A DNA stretch of 11,742 bases from Gammaproteobacteria bacterium. GTDB taxonomy: Bacteria > Pseudomonadota > Gammaproteobacteria > Xanthomonadales > Xanthomonadaceae. The position numbers and the translations under genes were made by a program. The notes beneath the pieces are model-generated. The model saw only the letters and a program-made list of their open reading frames with translations, did not search any database and had not been told where the DNA came from. Shown in pieces: positions 6,607 to 11,742 of this stretch; position 1 is the first letter of the stretch; each line of letters starts with the position of its first letter. The stretch is from positions 1 through 11,742 of the forward strand of contig JAPLSI010000146.1 of assembly GCA_026398715.1 (NCBI GenBank), written 5' to 3'.

Positions 6607-7422
6607 TCAAGGGGCCTTGGCCTTTTCCTCGCGTTTTGCGCGATTCCAGTATTCGTCCTGCGCCTCGAGGGACAGGTCGGACAGGGACACGCCGTCGGCC
6701 GCGGCCATCGCTTCCATACGCCGGAAGCGGCGCTCGAACTTGGCGTTGGCGCGGCGCAACGAGGCGCCGAAATCGACCTTGCCATGGCGCGACAGGTTGG
6801 CACAGACGAACAAGACGTCGCCCAACTCGTCTTCCAGCGCTTCGTGGCCGGTGCCGGCGGCGAATTCCGCGCGCAACTCGTCGATTTCCTCGTGCAGCTT
6901 GTCGAACACCGGATTCACGTCCGGCCAGTCGAAGCCCACGCGCGCGGCGCGTTTCTGCAATTTGATGGCGCGTTGCCATTCCGGCAAACCGCGTGCGATG
7001 CCGGCGAGTGCGCTCTCATCCACCACGCCGCCGCGGGCGAGGCGCTCCTCGCGCTTGCCCTCTTCCCAGGCGAGGGTCTGTTCTTCCACCCCGGATACCA
7101 CCACATCACCAAATACGTGCGGGTGCCGGCGAACCATCTTGTCGCAGATCGAATTGACCACGTCGTCGAAGGCAAAGTCGCCGGCCTCCTCGGCCATGCG
7201 CGCGTGGAACACGACTTGCAGAAGCAAGTCGCCCAGTTCGTCCTTCAGGTCGTCCATGTCGCCACGGTCGATCGCGTCGGCGACTTCGTAGGCTTCTTCA
7301 ATGGTGTACGGGGCGATGCTGGCGAAGTCCTGCTCGACGTCCCACGGACATCCGCCGTCGGGGTCGCGCAGCCTCGCCATTATCTGCACCAGCCGCGAAA
7401 TCGGCGAAGCGGTATCAGCCAA
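6607..7422 (-). CDS. mazG: Nucleoside triphosphate pyrophosphohydrolase MazG
   Basis: 271 residues, close to E. coli MazG (about 263). It has the tandem all-alpha MazG layout. The first domain has CPWD (25-28), EEAYE (42-46) and DELGD (61-65); the second has EEIDE (178-182) and DELGD (198-202). The Glu/Asp residues form the Mg2+-binding helices. The enzyme hydrolyses (d)NTPs to monophosphate plus pyrophosphate and, in E. coli, lowers ppGpp during starvation. The start is TTG at 7420-7422, with a strong GGAGGG at 7429-7434 six bases before it and homology to the E. coli N-terminus (I.RL..IM.RLRDP) from residue 8. The next ATG (7380) would cut that off. The start lies inside the end of cysQ, an 8-base overlap, so expression is probably coupled. 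The non-ATG start may lower its yield. Confidence 0.96.
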   Translation of the reverse strand: MADTASPISRLVQIMARLRDPDGGCPWDVEQDFASIAPYTIEEAYEVADAIDRGDMDDLKDELGDLLLQVVFHARMAEEAGDFAFDDVVNSICDKMVRRHPHVFGDVVVSGVEEQTLAWEEGKREERLARGGVVDESALAGIARGLPEWQRAIKLQKRAARVGFDWPDVNPVFDKLHEEIDELRAEFAAGTGHEALEDELGDVLFVCANLSRHGKVDFGASLRRANAKFERRFRRMEAMAAADGVSLSDLSLEAQDEYWNRAKREEKAKAP

Positions 7423-8203
7423 GCCAATCCCTCCACGGCAGCGCCGGGTCGCCCAGCGCGAGGAAATCGGGATTGAGCAACGACGCCTTGGTGTTGTAGG
7501 CCAGCGGCGCGCCGTCGAGCGTGATCACGGCGCCGCCCGCGGCTTCCAGCACGCACTGCCCGGCGGCCGTGTCCCATTCGGACGTCGGCGCGAAACGCGG
7601 ATAGACGTCGAGCCTGGCTTCCGCCATGCGACAGAACTTCAGCGACGAACCCATGCCCAGCAGTTGCACCTCGCCCATGCGTTCGATCGCCGCGGCGCTG
7701 CGGGCATCCATGTGCGACCGGCTGGCGGCCACGTGCAGCGGTGCGGCCGCGGGCCGACGCGTGGCGATCGGCAGCTGCTCGCCGGCATCACAGATAAAGG
7801 CGCCGCGCCCGCGCTCGCCGTAATGCATTTCATCCAGCGCAGGCGCGTAAACCACGCCGAAGACGGAAATCCCGTCCTCGATCAGCGCGATGTTGACGGT
7901 GAACTCGCCGTTCTTCTTGACGAATTCGCGGGTGCCGTCGAGCGGATCCACCAGCCAGTAGCGCCGCCACGTGGAACGAACTTCCCAGGGCACGTCCTTC
8001 GATTCTTCCGACAGCACCGGCACGTCCGGGGTCAGGGCTTCCAGGCCGGCGACGATGAGGTGGTGCGAGGCCATGTCGGCGGCGGTCAGCGGCGAGCGGT
8101 CGTCCTTGTGCTCGACTGCGAAGTCCTGCACGTACACCTTCATGATCGCGGCGCCGGCGTCGCGCGCCAGCTGCAGCACCACTTCGCGCATTTCGGGCGT
8201 CAT
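7415..8203 (-). CDS. cysQ: 3'(2'),5'-bisphosphate nucleotidase CysQ
   Basis: 262 residues, slightly longer than the E. coli enzyme (246). It removes the 3'-phosphate of pAp, a toxic by-product of sulfate assimilation (PAPS reduction) and of acyl-carrier-protein activation, giving AMP. Inositol-monophosphatase superfamily motifs are all present: DDRSPLTAAD (34-43), the metal-binding Glu in LSEES (64-68), DPLDGT (86-91) with both metal-ligand Asp residues, GSSLKFC (185-191) and EWDTAAG (209-215). The ATG at 8203 is chosen because it overlaps the nudE stop (ATGA) and matches family length; the frame stays open 20 codons further but only inside nudE. It is second gene of the nudE-cysQ-mazG-Mpo1 run. 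Confidence 0.96.
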   Translation of the reverse strand: MTPEMREVVLQLARDAGAAIMKVYVQDFAVEHKDDRSPLTAADMASHHLIVAGLEALTPDVPVLSEESKDVPWEVRSTWRRYWLVDPLDGTREFVKKNGEFTVNIALIEDGISVFGVVYAPALDEMHYGERGRGAFICDAGEQLPIATRRPAAAPLHVAASRSHMDARSAAAIERMGEVQLLGMGSSLKFCRMAEARLDVYPRFAPTSEWDTAAGQCVLEAAGGAVITLDGAPLAYNTKASLLNPDFLALGDPALPWRDWLG

Positions 8204-8748
8204 CGCTGGGCCAGCACTTCGCGCACGATGAACATGCCGGCCAGGGACCGGCCTTCCGAACAATCCTCGCGCAGCACCAGTTCGTGCAGGGCATCGAGTT
8301 TCCAGGGAATGACCTCGAGCTCCTCCGGTTCGTCGCCGACCAGGCGCTCGGGATACAGGTCCTCGGCCAGCACCAGCTGGATTTCGTGGGTCATGTAACC
8401 GGGCGCCAGCGTGATCGAGCGCAGGTGGGTCAATTTGCGCGCGCCGAAGCCGGTTTCTTCCTTCAACTCCCGGTTGGCGGCGTCCAGCACGGTTTCGCCG
8501 GCGTCGAGACGGCCCTTGGGCAGGCCGAGTTCATAACGATGCACGCCGGCGGCGTACTCACGGATCAACAGGATGGTGCCGGGCTCGGGAATGGCGGCGA
8601 TCATCACGGCGCCGTGGCCACGGCTGGAGATGCGCTCGTACTTGCGGCGCTCGCCGTTGGAAAATTCCAGATCGATGGTTTCGCGGCGGTAGCCGGCCGA
8701 TTCGTATTCCTGGCGGCCATGGATGATTGGCAAGATCGGTGGGATCAT
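8200..8748 (-). CDS. nudE: ADP compounds hydrolase NudE (Nudix family)
   Basis: 182 residues from ATG 8748; a GTG at 8754 would add two residues and cannot be excluded. Neither has a good Shine-Dalgarno. The Nudix box GRLDAGE...RELKEETGF (about 79-101) fits GX5EX7REUXEEXGU exactly. Flanking blocks (DLEFSNGERRKYER, LIREYA.G, YELGLPKG, DLYPE.L.GDEPE, REVL) follow E. coli NudE closely. NudE hydrolyses ADP-ribose, NADH, Ap3A and similar ADP-containing compounds; E. coli NudE length is about 186. It is the first gene of a minus-strand operon and diverges from bioA. The two start codons are only about 6 bp apart, so its promoter must lie inside the 5' part of bioA. Confidence 0.94.
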   Translation of the reverse strand: MIPPILPIIHGRQEYESAGYRRETIDLEFSNGERRKYERISSRGHGAVMIAAIPEPGTILLIREYAAGVHRYELGLPKGRLDAGETVLDAANRELKEETGFGARKLTHLRSITLAPGYMTHEIQLVLAEDLYPERLVGDEPEELEVIPWKLDALHELVLREDCSEGRSLAGMFIVREVLAQR

Positions 8749-8754
8749 GGGCAC

Positions 8755-10134
8755 ATGCAGGAAGAAAAAAACGATGCACAGATGCTAGCAGAGGCGGCCC
8801 GGCTCCGGGCGCGCGACCTCGCCGTGCTGTGGCATCCGTGCACGCAAATGGCCGAACATCCCGACGCGTTGCCGCTGCTGCCGATCCGGCGCGGCCGCGG
8901 CGCCTGGCTGGAGGGCGTGGACGGCCATCGCTACCTTGACGCGGTCAGTTCGTGGTGGACCAACCTGTTCGGCCACGGCGAGCCGCGCATCGCCGCGGCC
9001 ATCGCCCGGCAGGCGCAGGAACTCGAGCACGTGATCTTCGCGGGCTTCACGCATGAACCGGCGGTGCTGCTGGCGGAGTCCCTGCTGCAGGTCGCGCCGC
9101 CGGGCCTGGCCCGGGTGTTCTATGCCGACAATGGTTCGGCGGCGGTGGAGATCGCGCTGAAGATGAGTTTCCACGCGCACCTCAATCGCGGCCAGTCCCG
9201 GCGCCGCCGTTTCGTGGCGCTGGAGAATGGTTACCACGGCGAAACCCTGGGCGCCCTGTCCATGGGCGACATCCCGCTGTATCGGCGTACCTATGCGCCA
9301 CTGTTGCTGATCCCCCTGTTCGCGCCGTCGCCCGATGCCTACGACGCGGCCCCGGGCGAGTCGGCGGAACAATGCGCATTGCGTCGCGCCGATCAACTGC
9401 AGGCTTTGTTCGAAGACAACGAAGGCGAGATCTGCGCGCTGATCCTGGAACCGCTGGTGCAGTGCGCCGGCGGCATGCGCATGCACCATCCCGCCTACCT
9501 GCGGCGTGCGCGGGAAATCTGCGATGCGCACGGCGCGCACCTGATCGCCGATGAGATCGCGGTGGGTTTCGGCCGCAGCGGCACGATGTTCGCGTGCGAG
9601 CAATCGGGCGTCACTCCGGATTTCCTGTGCCTGTCGAAAGGGCTGACCGGCGGATTCATGCCGATGTCCGCCGTGCTGACGACCGCTGCCATCTACGAAG
9701 CGTTCCTGGCCGAGAGCCGCGACCGCGCCTTCCTGCATTCGCATAGTTACACGGGCAATCCGCTCGGCTGCGCAGCCGCGCTCGCCTCGCTTTCGATCTT
9801 CAAGTCCGATCCCGTGCTCGAATCGAATCGGGTCACCGCCGGCCGCATGGCGGCGCTGGCCGAACCCTTGCGCGACCATCCCCATGTCGCCGACGTGCGG
9901 CAGACGGGAATGATCCTCGCCATCGAGGTGGTGGCCCACCGGGCTACCCGTCGCCACTACGATCCGCGTGAAAAACGCGGCTTGCGCGCCTATCGCCATG
10001 CGCTGGACAACGGCGTGCTGCTGCGCCCACTGGGCGAGGTGTTGTACTGGATGCCGCCGTACTGCATCGACGAGGCGGCGCTACAGCAGTTGGCACGCGT
10101 CACCACCGGCGCGATAAACAGGATGACCGACTGA
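8755..10134 (+). CDS. bioA: Adenosylmethionine-8-amino-7-oxononanoate aminotransferase (biotin synthesis)
   Basis: 459 residues from ATG 8755; Met10 at 8782 is a possible later start, neither with a strong Shine-Dalgarno. The open frame continues upstream only through nudE on the other strand. BioA is a class III PLP aminotransferase that uses SAM to convert KAPA to DAPA. Diagnostic blocks: WHPCTQM (26-32), SSWWTNLFGH (65-74, the substrate-binding Trp pair), DNGSAAVE.ALKM (125-137), NGYHGETLGALS (158-169), DEIAVGFGR (266-274, PLP-binding Asp266), SKGLTGG with Schiff-base Lys295, and HSHSYTGNPL (328-337). Some relatives have a Thr in DEIATGFGR where this has Val; the change is mild. No other bio genes are in view. 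It overlaps rsmE by one base (TGATG), so the two are cotranscribed. Confidence 0.97.
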   Translation: MQEEKNDAQMLAEAARLRARDLAVLWHPCTQMAEHPDALPLLPIRRGRGAWLEGVDGHRYLDAVSSWWTNLFGHGEPRIAAAIARQAQELEHVIFAGFTHEPAVLLAESLLQVAPPGLARVFYADNGSAAVEIALKMSFHAHLNRGQSRRRRFVALENGYHGETLGALSMGDIPLYRRTYAPLLLIPLFAPSPDAYDAAPGESAEQCALRRADQLQALFEDNEGEICALILEPLVQCAGGMRMHHPAYLRRAREICDAHGAHLIADEIAVGFGRSGTMFACEQSGVTPDFLCLSKGLTGGFMPMSAVLTTAAIYEAFLAESRDRAFLHSHSYTGNPLGCAAALASLSIFKSDPVLESNRVTAGRMAALAEPLRDHPHVADVRQTGMILAIEVVAHRATRRHYDPREKRGLRAYRHALDNGVLLRPLGEVLYWMPPYCIDEAALQQLARVTTGAINRMTD

Positions 10135-10868
10135 TGCGCGTCGTGCGTCACTACGTGGATGCCGCGCTGGCCGAAGGCGCCATCGTGCCCCTGCCCGAGG
10201 ACGCCGTGGCGCACCTGGTGCGTGTGCTGCGCCTGGGGCTGGGCGATCCGGTGACCTTGTTCAACGGCGACGGTTTCGACTACGCGGCAAGGATTTCGTC
10301 GCTGTCGAAAAAGGCAGCCGAAGCGCAGGTACTCACCCAGTGCCGCGTGGAAAATGAGTCGGACCTGCACCTGACCTTGGCGCAGGGCATCGCACGCGGC
10401 GAGAAGATGGACCTGATCCTGCAGAAGGCCACCGAACTGGGCGTGGTTCGCATCGCGCCCGTGGTCACCGAACGCACCGAGGTGCGCCTCGACAACGAGC
10501 GCGCGGCCAAGCGCATGTTGCACTGGCGCGGCGTGGTGGTGGCGGCGTGCGAGCAAAGCGGCCGTGCGCGCCTACCTGAAGTGATGGAGCCGCAGACGCT
10601 GGCCCATTTCGCCAGCGACGCGACGCCCGGGCTGCGCTTCATCCTCGACCCGCTCGCTGAAAAGGGAATCGCCGATGCAGGCATCGAACCTGGCCAGCGG
10701 GTCACCCTGCTGATCGGCCCGGAAGGCGGATTGTCGGAGCGCGACCGACTGGTGCTGCGCGCGGCGGGCTACCAGGGCTTGCGCCTGGGTCCGCGTATCC
10801 TTCGCACGGAAACGGCCGGCCTCGCTGCGCTGGCTGCCATCAATGCCCTGTTCGGGGATTGGCGCTAG
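10134..10868 (+). CDS. rsmE: 16S rRNA m3U1498 methyltransferase RsmE
   Basis: 244 residues, the usual length. The N-terminal PUA-like domain (about 1-70, with HLVRVLRLGLGD at 27-38 and LFNGDG at 42-47) binds RNA. The C-terminal SPOUT domain ends in the trefoil-knot SAM pocket: GPEGGLSERD (195-204) and LGPRILRTETAG (218-229). QGIARGEKMDLILQKATELGV (84-104) is the family's central signature. RsmE methylates N3 of U1498 in helix 44 of 16S rRNA. It starts within the bioA stop codon, with a modest AGGA about ten bases upstream. Its stop is 6 bp from the stop of the convergent chpC gene, with no terminator between. Confidence 0.97.
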   Translation: MRVVRHYVDAALAEGAIVPLPEDAVAHLVRVLRLGLGDPVTLFNGDGFDYAARISSLSKKAAEAQVLTQCRVENESDLHLTLAQGIARGEKMDLILQKATELGVVRIAPVVTERTEVRLDNERAAKRMLHWRGVVVAACEQSGRARLPEVMEPQTLAHFASDATPGLRFILDPLAEKGIADAGIEPGQRVTLLIGPEGGLSERDRLVLRAAGYQGLRLGPRILRTETAGLAALAAINALFGDWR

Positions 10869-10874
10869 TGCCGC

Positions 10875-11342
10875 TCAGGCGGCCTGCGACAGCGCCTGTT
10901 CGATCAGCGTTTCCAGGCCGGCCAGGTCGGGCACCGCTGCGGCGTCGTCGTTCAACATCACCATCGAATGGATGCCGACCGGCAGGTCTTTCTGTCCGGA
11001 TTCCGACAGCGCCGAGTGGGCCACCGTCACCAGGCGCGGGAAGCCCTGGGACAGCACCGCGAAATAGGGCAGCTTCGGGTTACCACCCAAGGCCTTGAGC
11101 ACCACGACCTTCGCGCCGATCTGGCCTTCCTCGTCCGACCAGCCCGCGAATCGCGAGAACGAAAGCAAGGGCAAGCGCCAGCCGCGCCAGCGGATCTGAC
11201 CGAGCATCCAGGAAGGCGCGTTCTCGACCGGCTCGGGGTCGGAGAAGGTGATCACCTCGGCGACCGATGCGTTGGGCAGCAACAGCCGGCCCTGGTTGAC
11301 GCTGATCAGCACGCCTCGGATGTCGCGGATCGGGGCATTCAT
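10875..11342 (-). CDS. chpC: CheW-like chemotaxis adaptor, ChpC type
   Basis: 155 residues from ATG 11342, which has AAGGAG at 11350-11355 seven bases upstream; the frame is open further, but that part lies in the preceding gene. It is a single CheW-like (SH3-like double barrel) domain: RGVLISVNQGRLLLPNASVAEVI (about 8-30), SWMLGQIRWRGWRLPLLSF (about 44-62) and KVVVLKALG near 77-85. CheW-like proteins join chemoreceptors to the CheA kinase. In Pseudomonas type IV pilus control (Pil-Chp system) ChpC plays this role, and chpC follows chpB, as here. The ChpC name rests on that gene order and on the LPN..VAE.. start; a plain CheW is less likely. Gap to the upstream CheB-like gene is 16 bp. Confidence 0.85.
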   Translation of the reverse strand: MNAPIRDIRGVLISVNQGRLLLPNASVAEVITFSDPEPVENAPSWMLGQIRWRGWRLPLLSFSRFAGWSDEEGQIGAKVVVLKALGGNPKLPYFAVLSQGFPRLVTVAHSALSESGQKDLPVGIHSMVMLNDDAAAVPDLAGLETLIEQALSQAA

Positions 11343-11358
11343 TAAAAATCTCCTTGGA

Positions 11359-11742
11359 TCAGGCCGGCCAGCGCGCAGCGATCTGCCGCGCCAGTCCCAG
11401 CGCCGGATAGACCGCCGCGCCCTGGCGTTGCATGGCATCGGCGGCGGCGGAATCGAAACACACTTCCGGGTCCTGCGCCAACACCGAACCACCGCCGTCG
11501 CGAACCGCGAGGATGGCGGGAACGAGTTGCGCATCGGCGCCGCTCAGCACGATCACCATGCTTTCCGGCGCGGAAATCGCGAGCAACAGGCTGGCCAGCG
11601 TGCCGGTGGAAAAAGTCAGGTTGCCATCGCTGGCGCTCGCGGACAGGCCCGCAGGCAGCAAGGTTACCTTTCCGCCTTCCGTCGCGCCGCCGTCCACGGC
11701 AAGCGCGACCGGCAGCTTGCTGATCTTGGCCAGTTGTTCGAC
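11359..11742 (-). CDS. chpB: CheB/ChpB-like protein, C-terminal part (N-terminus beyond right edge), methylesterase motif degenerate
   Basis: 127 residues are visible, open to the right edge and ending at a TGA at 11359-11361. They line up with the last third of the CheB methylesterase domain: a DG..EGG...LLPAG strand pair, then IVLSGADAQLVPAILAVRDG (about 63-82), GGSVLAQDPEVCF (about 83-95) and a closing helix. In active CheB the segment LTGMGxDG carries the catalytic Asp (Asp286 in Salmonella CheB) and GMP follows the AQ strand. Here GMGxDG reads GADAQL and the GMP site reads SAAAD. The fold signature is kept but the catalytic Asp position appears to be Gln. The catalytic Ser and His would lie outside the window. 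The gene leads into chpC and probably follows a chpA-type kinase gene to the right. Confidence 0.75.
   Translation of the reverse strand, partial: VEQLAKISKLPVALAVDGGATEGGKVTLLPAGLSASASDGNLTFSTGTLASLLLAISAPESMVIVLSGADAQLVPAILAVRDGGGSVLAQDPEVCFDSAAADAMQRQGAAVYPALGLARQIAARWPA

Noticed and set aside
8284..8754. Possible N-terminal extension of bioA on the plus strand
   Set aside because: The frame is open but runs antisense through nudE; BioA family similarity begins only after the ATG at 8755.
8765..8771. Run of seven A in the bioA 5' end as a programmed slippage or phase-variation site
   Set aside because: Too short to be a confident slip site, and the next in-frame Met (8782) would restore a nearly full-length protein.
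8785..9999. 404-codon open frame on the minus strand
   Set aside because: Exact antisense of bioA, His/Arg/Gln-rich, no family motif and no ribosome site.
10869..10874. Terminator between convergent rsmE and chpC
   Set aside because: Only 6 bp separate the stop codons and no hairpin with a T-run is visible; the transcripts probably overlap.

Overview
The window reads as chromosomal DNA of a GC-rich gammaproteobacterium, most likely a member of the Xanthomonadales (Lysobacter/Luteimonas/Xanthomonas relatives). This rests on strong G/C bias at third codon positions, on the protein flavour of NudE, CysQ, MazG, BioA and RsmE, and on bioA-rsmE sitting next to chpC/chpB-type chemosensory genes, an arrangement I recall from that group but could not check. 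Coding density is very high: 14 genes (two cut by the window edges) and no gap above 130 bp. I see no insertion sequence, phage gene, CRISPR array, tRNA or rRNA.

Layout. (1) 1-6129, all minus strand: in transcription order, an OmpR-family response regulator, its membrane histidine kinase (ATGA overlap), then after 127 bp a MacA-like periplasmic adaptor, an ABC ATPase and a MacB/FtsX-like permease (both junctions ATGA overlaps), and 25 bp later a type III (Ntn-hydrolase) isoaspartyl peptidase/asparaginase that runs off the left edge. This looks like a two-component system beside the MacAB-type efflux or export module it may control. No TolC-like outer-membrane partner is in the window. (2) 6252-8748, minus strand: nudE, cysQ, mazG and a small Mpo1-like (DUF962) membrane protein. 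nudE-cysQ and cysQ-mazG overlap, giving a compact 'nucleotide clean-up' operon. (3) 8755-10868, plus strand: bioA and rsmE overlapping by one base. bioA diverges from nudE with the two start codons almost back to back. (4) 10875-11742, minus strand: chpC (CheW-like) preceded by the C-terminal part of a CheB/ChpB-like protein, converging on rsmE with a 6-bp gap.

Most interesting points. The adaptor carries an insertion of about 140 residues in its membrane-proximal region, containing two LTxxQ-like helical segments reminiscent of Spy/CpxP proteins joined by a Gly/Ala-rich linker. The CheB-like C-terminus keeps the fold signature but has lost the GMGxDG motif that carries the catalytic aspartate, so it may be a non-enzymatic ChpB. 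A four-tract G-run able to form an RNA G-quadruplex begins in the stop codon of the Mpo1-like gene. Between it and the response-regulator gene lie a perfect inverted repeat and a GTGAAAT direct repeat spaced 33 bp apart. I found no clearly novel multi-gene defence or mobile system; the rest is well-recognised core genome.
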